DNA from: an uncultured Verrucomicrobiota bacterium
Lineage (GTDB): Bacteria; Verrucomicrobiota; Kiritimatiellia; CAIQIC01; Lenti-01
Assembly: GCA_937860055.1 (NCBI GenBank)
Contig: CALMBO010000026.1
Location: 1-64,000, forward strand
Reading direction: 5' to 3'
Length of the DNA stretch: 64,000 bases
The notes under the pieces were generated by a model. That model was not told the origin of the DNA and did no database searches. It was given only the letters and a program-made list of their open reading frames with translations. The translations under genes were made by a program, and so were the position numbers. Shown in pieces: positions 7,533 through 18,622 of the stretch; positions within the stretch are counted from its first letter, which is position 1; the number at the start of each line of letters is the position of its first letter.

Positions 7533-10499
7533 ATGATGTCTACCCGCATTTCCCCATCCACCCGTGGCCTGACCTGGTTGCTGGCCATGGCCTTCCTCTG
7601 CTCCTCCCTGCCGGCGCCCGTTTTCGCGCAGGACGTGGCTCCCGCGCCGGAAGAGGCGCCGCTTCCGACCGAGGGCGCGGCTCCCGAGGCGCCCCCCGCC
7701 GGGGAACCGGCTCCGGACATGGCCGCGCCGGCTCCCGAAGAGGCGCGGCCGTCGCCGGCCGAGGCGGCGCGGGCGCGCATCCAGCGGTTGCGGGCCGAAC
7801 GGGCCGCCTCCACGGCGCCGGCCGGGGAGGGGGCGTCCGCCGCCAGCATGGACATGTCCACCACGGAGGACGGGGAGCAGGTCTATACGCTGAATCTCAA
7901 GGAGGCGCAGCTCGACGTGCTGCTCGACCGCTATTCCGAACTGACGGGCCGGACGATGATCAAGGCGCCGGGCGTGGCGGGGACGTTCACGTTCAAGGCG
8001 CAGGAGAAGCTGACGAAGGGCGAGATGCTGCAGGCGATGAACACCCTGCTGTCGATGAACAACCTGGCGCTGGTCCCGCTCGGGAGCCGGTTCTACCGCG
8101 TGGTGCAGATCGCCAATGCACCGACGGAGGGGATGGTGATCCAGCGGGAGACGCCGGAAGGGGGCCATCCGGAGAGCGATGTGCTGGTGAGCCAGCTGGT
8201 GGGCCTGAAGTACCTGGAGATGGAAGACGCCGTGAACATCGTGCAGGCGATGCTGCACAGCTACGGCAAGGTCCAGCGGTTCGACCGGATCAGCAGCCTG
8301 CTGGTGACGGAGACGTCGACGAACCTGCGGCGGATCTACGAGATCCTGGAAATGGTGGACCAGCCGACGGAACTGAAGGTCGAGACGCGGGTCTACGAGA
8401 TCAAGCACGCGAAGGCCTCCGAGATCGCCTCGCGCCTGAACGAGCTGGTCAGCGACAGCCAGGGCGAGAAAAAGGAGGAGGTCGCCCAGGTGGCGCAAAC
8501 GACGATCGCGTCACGACGCCCGGCGAGCATGATCCGCGCGCGCCAGGCGGCGCCCGTCCCGGAGGCGGCCGCCGCCCCCGACACCGCGGCGGCGCTCGAG
8601 GCCGCCATGGCCGAGAAGGGCATCGTGCAGGGCAAGGTCAAGGTGCTGGCCGACGAGCGCACCAACATCATCATCGTCATCTCGCGCCCCTCGAACTTCA
8701 CGTTCTTCGACAAGATCGTGGCGGTGCTGGACCGGCCGGTGGATCCGGAGGTGATCGTGCAGGTGCTCGCGCTGGAGTTCGCCGACGCGGAGGAGATGGC
8801 CGGCCTGCTGAACGACTTCATCGGGGCGGCGAAGTCGGAGTCGGAGACGGCGGCGGGCGCGGCGGCGGGGACGGGGGAGGAGGCCACGGACAACCGGGCG
8901 CGGGCCCTGGAGGACTTCGTCCGGGCGCGCGCGGCGGCGGCGGACCGCGTGCGGCAGGCCGCGGGCGAAGAGGTCGCCAGCAAGATCGGCCAGCTGTCCG
9001 CGAACACGAAGATCCTGGCGGACAAGCGCACCAACACGTTGCTGCTGATGGGCACCAAGGGTGACATCGCCGCGCTGCAGGAGATCGTCAAGAAGGTGGA
9101 CATCATGCTGGCGCAGGTGCTGATCGAGACGGTCATCCTGGAGGTCAACCTCAACAACAACACGGCCTATGGCGTGAACTGGCTGCAGAAGTCCATGACG
9201 GCCTACAACCAGACGGTGGCCGGCGGCAACGGCGGGGTGAGCGTGCGCGAGCCGATCGCCTCGTGGGGCGGCAGCTTCGGGGAGAACGCCTTCTCGACGG
9301 CGGCGGGCGACACGATCACGCGCGCGTTCGGCGGCGGCTCGGGGCTGAACTATTTCTTCACCTTCGCGGACCTGAACATCGACGCGGTGCTGGACATGGT
9401 GGCGTCGTCGGGCGAGGGGCGCGTGCTGGCCACGCCGGTGATCCTGACGACCGACAACACGGAGGCCAGCATCATGAGCGGCCAGCAGATCCCGATCCGC
9501 ACCGGCGACACGGAGAGCGGCGGGACGTACCGGTCGGACTACGAGTACAAGGACGTGGGCATCCAGCTGAAGGTGAAGCCGCGCATCAACCCGTCGCGCT
9601 ACGTGACGCTGGAGATCACCCAGGCGGCGGATACGCTGGGCGAGCCGGTGGACGTGGGCACCAGCGGCACGATGACGTCGATCAACAAGCGCGAGATGAC
9701 GGCGTCGATCTCCGTGCCGAGCCGCTCGACGATCGTCCTGGGCGGCCTGGTCCAGACGGACTACCAGAACCTGAACACGCGCGTGCCGATCCTCGGCAGC
9801 ATTCCGATCCTCGGCGCGCTGTTCCGCAGCGAGGACACGACCCGCAAGCGCACGGAACTGCTGGTGCTGATCACCCCCTATGTGCTGATGACGCCCGACG
9901 AGGCGCGCACCGAGACCGAACGGCTGCACCGCGCGTCGAACGTGGCGGCGGAGGACTGGTACCGCGGCTGGTCGGACAGCTCGCTGGCGCCGTTCTCGCC
10001 CCAGAAGCTCCGCGAGATGGAGATGGAGAAGAAAGCGGCGCGGCGCGCCCGGCTGATGCCGGCGGAAGGCGCCGAGCCGGCCGCTCCGCCCGTGGCCGTG
10101 ATCGAACCCGGCGAGGCCATGCCCAGGCCGACGCCGGATGCGCAGGATCCGGAGGCGTTCGGCCGCGAGGTCGAGCGCGCGATGAGCGGCCAGGCCGAGG
10201 CGGCCGCTCCCGAAGAGGCGGCCGGCGGGGCGGTTCCCGCTTCCGAACCCGCGCCGGCCAGTCCCTTGCCCGCGCCGGAAGAGCCCACGACCACGGCGCC
10301 CTACGTGTTCGATCCTTCCGTGCCGGCCACCCCGGAGGCGAAGCCCGAACCCGCCGAGGAAGTCCAGCCCAAGAAGAAAAGGAAGTCCCGGAGCTCCCTC
10401 TTTGGCGTCAAGGTCCAGAAGGAAGAGGAGAAGCCGTCGATGTATCCCGCGCCCGCGCCGGCCGCGGAAGAAGGGAAGGAAGAGGCCCATGAGCAATGA
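7533..10499 (+). CDS. gspD: Secretin (GspD/PilQ family outer-membrane channel)
   Basis: A 988-residue secretin. The start is the ATG at 7533, which gives a signal peptide (residues ~1-31, ending PVFAQD). A Pro/Ala/Glu-rich linker leads to the N-domains: N0/N1-like NLKEAQLDVLLDRYSELTGR at ~115, KHAKASEIASRLNELV at ~290, and LEFADAEEMAGLLNDFI at ~415. The secretin core spans about residues 520-790: VLIETVILEVNLNNNTAYGV, SGQQIPIRTG, YKDVGIQLKVKPRIN and GSIPILGALFRS. The last motif is the classic VPxLGxIPxxGxLF signature. The C-terminal ~170 residues are Pro/Glu/Ala-rich and end in a Lys-rich patch (KKKRKSRSS). It forms the outer-membrane gate of a type II secretion or type IV pilus machine. It is longer than typical GspD (~650-700 aa) because of the two low-complexity regions. 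Confidence 0.95.
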   Translation: MMSTRISPSTRGLTWLLAMAFLCSSLPAPVFAQDVAPAPEEAPLPTEGAAPEAPPAGEPAPDMAAPAPEEARPSPAEAARARIQRLRAERAASTAPAGEGASAASMDMSTTEDGEQVYTLNLKEAQLDVLLDRYSELTGRTMIKAPGVAGTFTFKAQEKLTKGEMLQAMNTLLSMNNLALVPLGSRFYRVVQIANAPTEGMVIQRETPEGGHPESDVLVSQLVGLKYLEMEDAVNIVQAMLHSYGKVQRFDRISSLLVTETSTNLRRIYEILEMVDQPTELKVETRVYEIKHAKASEIASRLNELVSDSQGEKKEEVAQVAQTTIASRRPASMIRARQAAPVPEAAAAPDTAAALEAAMAEKGIVQGKVKVLADERTNIIIVISRPSNFTFFDKIVAVLDRPVDPEVIVQVLALEFADAEEMAGLLNDFIGAAKSESETAAGAAAGTGEEATDNRARALEDFVRARAAAADRVRQAAGEEVASKIGQLSANTKILADKRTNTLLLMGTKGDIAALQEIVKKVDIMLAQVLIETVILEVNLNNNTAYGVNWLQKSMTAYNQTVAGGNGGVSVREPIASWGGSFGENAFSTAAGDTITRAFGGGSGLNYFFTFADLNIDAVLDMVASSGEGRVLATPVILTTDNTEASIMSGQQIPIRTGDTESGGTYRSDYEYKDVGIQLKVKPRINPSRYVTLEITQAADTLGEPVDVGTSGTMTSINKREMTASISVPSRSTIVLGGLVQTDYQNLNTRVPILGSIPILGALFRSEDTTRKRTELLVLITPYVLMTPDEARTETERLHRASNVAAEDWYRGWSDSSLAPFSPQKLREMEMEKKAARRARLMPAEGAEPAAPPVAVIEPGEAMPRPTPDAQDPEAFGREVERAMSGQAEAAAPEEAAGGAVPASEPAPASPLPAPEEPTTTAPYVFDPSVPATPEAKPEPAEEVQPKKKRKSRSSLFGVKVQKEEEKPSMYPAPAPAAEEGKEEAHEQ

Positions 10500-10953
10500 A
10501 CCGACGCAGTTGATCGACACGACGGAGGTCCGCGAGGGAGACATCCTGTTCGATTGCCCCTCTTGCGGAAAGAACATGGCCATCGAGGCGGCCGGCGCCG
10601 GCCTGATGGTTCCCTGCGCCGGGTGCGGCCGCCCGGTGCAGGTGCCGATCCCCGACGCCAGCACCCCGGAAGCGCCGGTGGCGGCCGTTCCGCGGCCGGC
10701 CCCCGCCGAAGGCGAGGACCCCCAGGACACCATCCGGCAGCTCGATGCGGCCCTGGCGATGGCGAACCAGCAGGTCGACCGGTTGATGGCCGAGAAGGAG
10801 GCGCTGCAGGAGCGCCGCGCGTTCCTCGAGCAGATCCGGATCGTCAACGCGTCGCGCCTCGACCAGCTGGGCAAGGAGCTGGCGGGCATGCAGGATGCGC
10901 TGGAGCGCATCCAGGTGCTGCTGGCGGACATCCGGGCGGAAAAGCCCGCGTAG
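10489..10953 (+). CDS. Zinc-ribbon coiled-coil protein in the secretion operon
   Basis: A 154-residue protein whose ATG lies inside the end of the secretin gene (11-base overlap). Residues ~23-45 hold two CxxC pairs (CPSCGKN and CAGCGRP) spaced as in zinc ribbons. A Pro/Ala linker follows, then from ~85 a long amphipathic coiled coil (NQQVDRLMAEKEALQERRAF ... LGKELAGMQDALERIQVLLA). There is no signal peptide or membrane helix, so it is probably cytoplasmic. Its place between the secretin and the ATPase suggests an accessory part of the machine, but I do not know a standard T2SS component with this architecture. Function unknown. Confidence 0.8.
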   Translation: MSNEPTQLIDTTEVREGDILFDCPSCGKNMAIEAAGAGLMVPCAGCGRPVQVPIPDASTPEAPVAAVPRPAPAEGEDPQDTIRQLDAALAMANQQVDRLMAEKEALQERRAFLEQIRIVNASRLDQLGKELAGMQDALERIQVLLADIRAEKPA

Positions 10954-10960
10954 GAACCGA

Positions 10961-12667
<1,707 letters not shown>

Positions 12668-12698
12668 GGCGGCGCGGGCCGCGCGGGCGCGTGAAGCG

Positions 12699-14033
12699 AT
12701 GGCGCAATTCCGGTACATCGCCAAGAGCCGGACGGGCGAACGGCAGGAGGGGGTCCTCGACGCGCCCGACAAGCGCACCCTGATGGCGCAGCTGGGGCGC
12801 ATGGGGCTGGTCCCGATTTCCGTGGCCGACATGCAGGGTCCGGCGAAGGGCGTGTCGCTGCCGGCTCCCGTGGCCGAGAAACCCCATGCGCCGGCGAAGC
12901 CTGTTCCCCGGGCGGCCGGCGGCACCCCGGCGAAGGCGCCGGCCATGCCGGCGAAAAAATGGTTCCGCTTCGAGAAGAGCGTGCGCACGCGCTCGCAGAT
13001 GAAGACCGGCGAGCTCCTGCTGTTCACCAGCGAATTGTGCGACCTGCTGGCGTCGGGCATGACGCTGGGGGCGGCGCTGCATGCGCTTTCCCTCCGCAAG
13101 ACCGGCAAGGCGCAGGACGTCATCGTGACCGACCTGCGCGACGAGATCGTGGCGGGTTCGAGCCTGTCGGGCGCGCTGGCCCGCTGGCCCGACAGCTTCC
13201 CGGCGCTCTACGTCAGCATGGCGAAGGCCGGCGAGGCCAGCGGACAGCTTCCCAACGTGCTGGAGCGCCTGGTGAAACACTACGAACGGGTGCTGTCCGC
13301 GCGCGAAAAGGTGGGCATGGCCCTGGTCTATCCGGCCATCGTGGCGGTGGTCGGGTTCCTGGCCATGGCCCTCATGATGATCTTCGTGATTCCGGTCTTC
13401 TCCAAGATGTTCGAGGACCTGGGGGGGACGCTGCCGCTGCCGACCCGGATCCTCATCGGGATGAGCAAGGGACTGCTGAAATACGGCTGGGTGCTGGTGG
13501 GCGGGCTGTTCTTCGGCGGGGCCGCGCTGAAGCGCGCGTTCCGGACCCCCGCGGGCCGCGAGTGGAAGGACCGACTCCTCCTGCGCCTGCCGGCGATCGG
13601 GAACATCGTCCGGGCCAACGCCTTTGCGAACTTCGCCCATACCCTCGGCACGCTGCTGGCCAACGGCGTCCCGGTGCTGCAGGCGCTTTCCATCGTGGAG
13701 CACACGGTGGACAACGCCATCATCGCCAAGGCCGTCCACGAGGCGAAGGACCGGGTCACGGATGGATCGACGATTTCGCGCCCGCTGTCGCAGGATGGCG
13801 TGTTCCCGCAGCTGCTGACCGACATGCTGGCCATCGGCGAGGAATCGGGCGACATGACCGGCGCGCTCGAGCACATCGGCCACCGCTACGACAACGAGCT
13901 GGACCGCGCCGTCAAGATCTTCACCACCATCCTGGAACCCGTCATGATGCTGCTGATCGCCATCGCCGTCGGGTTCGTGGCCATCAGCATGCTGATGGCC
14001 GTGTTCGAGCTGACCAGCGGCCTCAATGCCTGA
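12699..14033 (+). CDS. gspF: Type II secretion/pilus inner-membrane protein GspF/PilC
   Basis: A 444-residue polytopic protein of the GspF/PilC family. It has an N-terminal MAQFRYIAKSRTGERQEG segment, typical of the family, a Pro/Ala-rich linker (~residues 45-90), and two copies of the T2SSF domain. The first contains ELLLFTSELCDLLASGMTLG and GEASGQLPNVLERLVKHYE; the second FAHTLGTLLANGVPVLQAL and GEESGDMTGALEHIGHRYD. Three hydrophobic segments occur: VAVVGFLAMALMMIFVIPVF, GWVLVGGLFFGGAAL, and the C-terminal VMMLLIAIAVGFVAISMLMA. It is the last recognisable gene of the operon; no pseudopilin or prepilin peptidase gene follows. Confidence 0.95.
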   Translation: MAQFRYIAKSRTGERQEGVLDAPDKRTLMAQLGRMGLVPISVADMQGPAKGVSLPAPVAEKPHAPAKPVPRAAGGTPAKAPAMPAKKWFRFEKSVRTRSQMKTGELLLFTSELCDLLASGMTLGAALHALSLRKTGKAQDVIVTDLRDEIVAGSSLSGALARWPDSFPALYVSMAKAGEASGQLPNVLERLVKHYERVLSAREKVGMALVYPAIVAVVGFLAMALMMIFVIPVFSKMFEDLGGTLPLPTRILIGMSKGLLKYGWVLVGGLFFGGAALKRAFRTPAGREWKDRLLLRLPAIGNIVRANAFANFAHTLGTLLANGVPVLQALSIVEHTVDNAIIAKAVHEAKDRVTDGSTISRPLSQDGVFPQLLTDMLAIGEESGDMTGALEHIGHRYDNELDRAVKIFTTILEPVMMLLIAIAVGFVAISMLMAVFELTSGLNA

Positions 14034-15015
14034 CGGGCATCTGTCCGGACAGCTCGAAGTATTTCCTCAGGACCAGGAGGGAGATCCAGTCTTCCCGCCG
14101 CGGATCCCTGAACTGCCCGGCATACTCGTTGGCGTTCCGGATGATCTCGAGGGCCTCCGGGACGTGGCTGGAATAGTACGAGATCTTCTCCTCCAGATCC
14201 GCGTAATCGTCCTGGAGGAGGACATAATGGACGCCGGGGACCAGCTTCCCCTCCATGAACCAGGTCTCGATGCGGGGCCGGACCATGAAGCAGAGGGAAT
14301 GGGAGGACATGATCCACTTCAGGTTGGAGGCCACGTCGTTGCCTTCCAGGGAGAGGATGAACTTGTACCTCAATTGCTCGCCGATGCTCAGGTAGTTCTT
14401 CGCCCAGGGGCTCTGGCGCCGCTTGTGCGCATGCCCGACGTCGCAGAGCGGGTGGTCGTGGAACCGCGACAGGAAGTTCTTCCGGTTTTCCTGCTTGGCG
14501 TTTCCCCGCCAGACGAGCTTGCCGATCTTGTCCTGGAATTCCAACCGGTCCCTGGCAAAGACGAAGTGCCGGATCTTGTTGAGATTGAACAGGACGGACC
14601 GGCCGTTGTCGCCGCCGATGGGCCGCGCCTTGACCAGCGTGGGGGAGGCGGGCACGGCGGTTTCGTCGCCGAAGCGGTAGAGCATCTTCAGGTCCGGATC
14701 GAAATACCGCGCGTACTCGTGCAGATCCATGTAGTAGTTCCGCAGGCCCCGGGACAGCGTGAAGCGGAAGGGCGCGGCTTCCGGGCCCAGTTCGAACCTC
14801 TCCGAGATCTTGTTGTAGTAATGGACGCGCGCCCGGACGACTTCCTCTTCGCCGGTAGGAATGTCCCGGAGGATGGTCTCCCGCCTCTTCCGGCAGAATC
14901 CCGCCGGAATGGAAAACCGCAGCAGGTTGCGGGCGTAATAGGCGAAACGGGATCTTTTCTGTCCGGCGTTCAGGAGGCTTCCCGCCCGGCATTTCAGGGA
15001 GGAGATCACGTTCAT
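14023..15015 (-). CDS. GT90-family glycosyltransferase (CAP10/LpsA-like)
   Basis: A 330-residue protein. I place the start at the ATG at 15015, preceded by AGAGG at eight bases; an upstream in-frame ATG at 15168 has no such site. The C-terminal half carries the CAP10/LpsA pattern: KNYLSIGEQLRYKFILSLEG, GNDVASNLKWIMSSHSLCFM, then a basic RPRIETWF and HYVLLQDDYADLEEKI. The earlier WRGNAKQENRKNFLSRF matches the family's 'WRG' nucleotide-sugar region. Relatives transfer xylose or other sugars to LPS or capsule. The likely role is LPS or exopolysaccharide modification in the cytoplasm. Its 3' end overlaps that of gspF tail-to-tail by 11 bases. Confidence 0.85.
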   Translation of the reverse strand: MNVISSLKCRAGSLLNAGQKRSRFAYYARNLLRFSIPAGFCRKRRETILRDIPTGEEEVVRARVHYYNKISERFELGPEAAPFRFTLSRGLRNYYMDLHEYARYFDPDLKMLYRFGDETAVPASPTLVKARPIGGDNGRSVLFNLNKIRHFVFARDRLEFQDKIGKLVWRGNAKQENRKNFLSRFHDHPLCDVGHAHKRRQSPWAKNYLSIGEQLRYKFILSLEGNDVASNLKWIMSSHSLCFMVRPRIETWFMEGKLVPGVHYVLLQDDYADLEEKISYYSSHVPEALEIIRNANEYAGQFRDPRREDWISLLVLRKYFELSGQMPVRH

Positions 15016-15173
15016 GGAAAACGCCTCTGTCGCATGCCTCAAGATATACGGGATTGCCGGCGCGAGGAACAGGGTCTTTTTCTCGGTTGTCTTTTCTCCC
15101 GCATTCCGGCGGGGCGCCCGGACGGCAGGGGAGCCAGGGAAAAAGGCGAGGGGGCGTCCAGACCGCATTCCGC

Positions 15174-15202
15174 TTGATTTCGCATTCGAAGGGGGTTCTA
15201 CT
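15174..15202 (+). promoter_or_regulatory. Candidate promoter for the GH2 operon
   Basis: TTGATT, 17-base spacer, TCTACT, about 70 bases upstream of the GH2 start, in the divergent interval between the GT90 and GH2 genes. Confidence 0.4.
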
Positions 15203-15272
15203 GATCCGGCGTGAACCCCGCAGGTTCATCCGCCGGTGGGCGGAGACGAGGGGCGGGACGGTTTCGCGGTGG

Positions 15273-17546
15273 ATGGATGCACAGGCGATGACGGAGAGCA
15301 AATGCGAACAAGCCGGCCCGGCACCGGGAAATCCAATGCCGAAACCTGAGGAAGGGGTGCGCATCCACGTGCCGCTGGACCATGCGGGGTGGAGATGGAT
15401 GGAGGGGCGGCGGCCGCCATCGTCCCGGATGGGTCCCCTCGGAACGCCCGCCGCATTGCCGCACTGCTGGAACGCCGCCGGGGAATACATCCCCGGCATG
15501 CAGCCGGGCCGCGGGTGGGCCACCTATCAATTGGAATTCGCCCTTTCTCCTCCGGCGCCGGACCGGGAATGGCGCTTGCGTTGCGGAGGCTTCTACGGCG
15601 TCGGGCGGGCATGGATCAACGGCACGTTCATCGGCCGGTTCAACGGCGACTATCTGGGGTTCGACCTGGATGTCACGGGTGCCTTGCGGGCCGGCGAAAA
15701 TCTTCTCTCCATCCAGGTCTGCAACCGGTATTCCCGCAAGATTCTTCCGGGGATCCCGGATCCGGATTTCCACCTCTACGGCGGCTTGGGCGGCGGAATG
15801 CATCTGGCTGCCCTGCCGCGGGTCTGCCTGTCGCGCGCCGACTGCCAGGCGATGCTGGATGAAAACCAGGTCGGCGGCGCCTGCGTCGAAATCGGGATGG
15901 AGAACCATGGCGGATCCTGCGCGACTGCATCCCTGCATGTCGCCATCCGGGATCCGGCGGGCGACGTGGTGGCGGAATCGGAACCGATGGACATCGCGAT
16001 TCCCCCCGATGCCCGTCCGAAACGAACCCTGCGCCTCCCGATTCCTTCCCCGCGATATTGGAGCCCGGAAACGCCCGTGCTCTATGCCGTCCAGGCGGAG
16101 CTGCGCCAAGGCGGGCGCACGCTGGACCGTCTGTCGTGGACCTTCGGCCTGCGCTCGCTACGCTTCGATCCGCGGCAGGGGCTGGTGCTCAACGGGCAGC
16201 CGGTTCCGCTGCGGGGCGTGAACCGGCACGAAAACCTGCCGGGGTTCGGGGGCGCGCTGCCCCGGGCGCTGCATGCCGACGATGCCCGCCGGATCAAGGG
16301 GATGGGGCTCAATTTCGTCCGCTTGTCGCATTATCCCCAATCCCCGGCGTTTTTGGATGCGTGCGACCGGCTGGGCTTGCTGGTCTATGCGGAACTCTGC
16401 TCGTGGAAACGGATCGGGGGCGGCCGCTGGCTTGCCGCCGCCGAGGCGCAGCTCGACCGGATGATCCGCCGCGACCGCCACCATCCGTCGATCATCCTCT
16501 GGGGGCTCGGAAACGAGGGCCGGCACCGTCCGGCGTTTTTCCGCCTGAAGGCCCTGGCCCGCTCCCTGGATCCCGCCCGCCCGACCATCTATGCCGAAAA
16601 CCATGCCTATCGCGCCCGGCGGAAGAAAACCGCAGGACTGACCGATGTGTGGGGGCTCAACTATGAATTCGATGCGATGGATTTCGCCAAGTCGTCCTCC
16701 CCGACCGGATGCGTCGTGGTTTCCGAATGCGCCAACCTGCCCTATGCCCGGCGGGGGCATTGGGCGGCGGAAGCCCAGCAAACGGCTTTGATCCGGGATG
16801 CGGTGCGGCGGACGGAGGAAGCCGGCCCCGGCGCCGCAGGCTGGACCTTGTGGTGCTTTGCGGATTATGCCACTCCCCGGCGGCAGCGCTGGTTCCGCGA
16901 ATGCGGGGTGGTGGACGGCTGGCGCACGGAAAAGATGGCGGCCGATTGGCTGAAGGCACGGCACAGTCCCTCGCCTTTTCTATCCGTCCGCGGAGACTGG
17001 TCTTTCGCCGCGGGACTTCGCCGCCGCCTGTATCTGCTGACCAGTTGCAAAGAGGTCCAGATCTGCCGCGCCGACGGATCGGGCGAACTCCTGGCGACGC
17101 CGGTTCCGGACCTGTACGAGCTGGATGTGTGTTTTGACGGTGGGCCGGTGCGCTTCGTGGGTCGCCATGCCGCCGGGACGGTGGAGGCGAGCCTGGCTCC
17201 GTGGGGCAGTCCCGCCGCCTTTGCCATGCGGGCGGATCCCCTCGCGGAGGCGGATGGAACGCCGCCGCCGCCGCTTTTCCGGTGCGCCATCCAGGTCGTG
17301 GATGCGGACAACGTGCCGGTGCTGGGCTATGAGGGCGAGGCGCGCATTTCCCTTCCGGCATCCGTCCGGGCTTCGCTGATCGGGGGCGAACGCCTCCCGG
17401 TGCATGCCGGCCAGGCCGTATTTATTGCAGAGGCGCCGCATGGGCCGGCGGATGCTGCGCTGGAATGCCGCCTCGACGAGTTTCCGCCGCAAACCCTCCG
17501 CCTGCCCGCCGGCGGAATCGATTTCGTCCCGAGGTCGTCGCCATGA
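15273..17546 (+). CDS. Glycoside hydrolase family 2 (beta-galactosidase/glucuronidase-like)
   Basis: A 757-residue enzyme with the GH2 order: N-terminal jelly-roll sugar-binding domain (~residues 20-170; GFYGVGRAWINGTFIGRFNG is the usual 'G....a.v.lNG...g' motif), an Ig-like domain (~170-290), then a TIM barrel beginning at LNGQPVPLRGVNRHE. The acid/base Glu lies in WGLGNEG (~residue 412) and the nucleophile Glu in VVVSECAN (~residue 485). There is no signal peptide, so it probably acts in the cytoplasm. The substrate cannot be read from sequence. The start is uncertain: ATG codons at 15273 and 15288 are both possible. Its stop overlaps the next gene's ATG (ATGA), implying coupling to a glycosyltransferase. 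Confidence 0.9.
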   Translation: MDAQAMTESKCEQAGPAPGNPMPKPEEGVRIHVPLDHAGWRWMEGRRPPSSRMGPLGTPAALPHCWNAAGEYIPGMQPGRGWATYQLEFALSPPAPDREWRLRCGGFYGVGRAWINGTFIGRFNGDYLGFDLDVTGALRAGENLLSIQVCNRYSRKILPGIPDPDFHLYGGLGGGMHLAALPRVCLSRADCQAMLDENQVGGACVEIGMENHGGSCATASLHVAIRDPAGDVVAESEPMDIAIPPDARPKRTLRLPIPSPRYWSPETPVLYAVQAELRQGGRTLDRLSWTFGLRSLRFDPRQGLVLNGQPVPLRGVNRHENLPGFGGALPRALHADDARRIKGMGLNFVRLSHYPQSPAFLDACDRLGLLVYAELCSWKRIGGGRWLAAAEAQLDRMIRRDRHHPSIILWGLGNEGRHRPAFFRLKALARSLDPARPTIYAENHAYRARRKKTAGLTDVWGLNYEFDAMDFAKSSSPTGCVVVSECANLPYARRGHWAAEAQQTALIRDAVRRTEEAGPGAAGWTLWCFADYATPRRQRWFRECGVVDGWRTEKMAADWLKARHSPSPFLSVRGDWSFAAGLRRRLYLLTSCKEVQICRADGSGELLATPVPDLYELDVCFDGGPVRFVGRHAAGTVEASLAPWGSPAAFAMRADPLAEADGTPPPPLFRCAIQVVDADNVPVLGYEGEARISLPASVRASLIGGERLPVHAGQAVFIAEAPHGPADAALECRLDEFPPQTLRLPAGGIDFVPRSSP

Positions 17547-18622
17547 ATGCAACCCGCAGCGAACGCGTGGCGCATCTGCATACCAACCTGGAATGGGGCG
17601 GAGGGGAAACCCAGCTGCTGGCGCTCGTGCTCCGGATGCACGCGCGGGGGATTTTCACGGTGCTGGCCACGCCCTCCCGCGGCGCCTTGTATCCGCGCGC
17701 GCGCCGCGCCGGAGTGAGGGTGATCGCGCTGGAGGAGGGGGGGGCGGCCCGCCGCCAGATGGAACTGGACCTGCAGGAATTCGGTTTGACCCGCCTGCAT
17801 GCGCACGATTCGGGATCCACCTCCCTTGGCATCCGGCTGCGCCGCCGGCTCGGAATCCCCCTGGTGTTGACGCGGCGGGTGGCTTCGCCGCTGCGCCGCA
17901 ATCCCTTCTCGCGCTGGAAATATTCCCCGCGCCGGCTGGATGCCGTCATCGCCATTTCCGGAACCGTGCGCGACGTGATGATCCAAAGCGGCTATCCGGC
18001 GGACCGCATTCACATCGCCCCTTCCGGCGTGGATGTCGCCGCGCTGGGCCGGATTCCGCTGGAGCCGGATTTCCGGGCGGCCTATGGAACGGATTTCCTC
18101 GTGGGAGGCTTGGGCCGGCTGGCCCACAAGAAGAATTGGATGCTGATGATTCGCGCGGCGGAGATCCTCGCGAAGGAATCTTTCCCGGTCCAATGGGTGC
18201 TGGCCGGGGACGGGCCGGACCGCGCCGGGCTTGAAGCGGCGGTGCGGCAGGCGGGGCTGGAGGGGCGCTTCCATCTGCTGGGATTCCGCGCCGATGCCAC
18301 GCGCCTGCTGCGGCAGTTCGATCTTCTCTGCTTCCCCTCCCGCATGGAAGGCGCCTCGGTGGCCGTCCGCGAGGCGATGGCGATGGGCGTTCCGGTGGCC
18401 GCGGCCGATTCGCCGGGGGTGGTCGAATCGCTGGCCGGGCACGGGTGGGTCGTCGGGTGCGATGATCCGGCGGCCATGGCCGGGGCGGTGCGCGCCGCGC
18501 TGCGGGACGGTGGTCTCCGGCGGCAGCGCATCGACGGGGCCCGCCGGCATGCGCAGGAACACTACGATTTCGAGCACATGGTGGAGGCGACGCTGGACGC
18601 CTATTCCCGGAGCGCGCCATGA
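17543..18622 (+). CDS. GT4-family glycosyltransferase
   Basis: A 359-residue GT-B fold enzyme. The N-terminal half has HLHTNLEWGGGETQLLALVL, the sugar-acceptor side typical of family 4. The C-terminal half has the nucleotide-sugar site: the GLGRLAHKKNW loop at ~185 and FPSRMEGASVAVREAMAMG with the E-x7-E pair (~residues 270-285), then GVPVAAADSPG. It transfers sugars from a nucleotide donor, probably in cell-envelope glycan synthesis. The acceptor is unknown. The ATG overlaps the GH2 stop and its own stop overlaps the tatD start, so the genes are translationally coupled. Confidence 0.92.
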   Translation: MNATRSERVAHLHTNLEWGGGETQLLALVLRMHARGIFTVLATPSRGALYPRARRAGVRVIALEEGGAARRQMELDLQEFGLTRLHAHDSGSTSLGIRLRRRLGIPLVLTRRVASPLRRNPFSRWKYSPRRLDAVIAISGTVRDVMIQSGYPADRIHIAPSGVDVAALGRIPLEPDFRAAYGTDFLVGGLGRLAHKKNWMLMIRAAEILAKESFPVQWVLAGDGPDRAGLEAAVRQAGLEGRFHLLGFRADATRLLRQFDLLCFPSRMEGASVAVREAMAMGVPVAAADSPGVVESLAGHGWVVGCDDPAAMAGAVRAALRDGGLRRQRIDGARRHAQEHYDFEHMVEATLDAYSRSAP

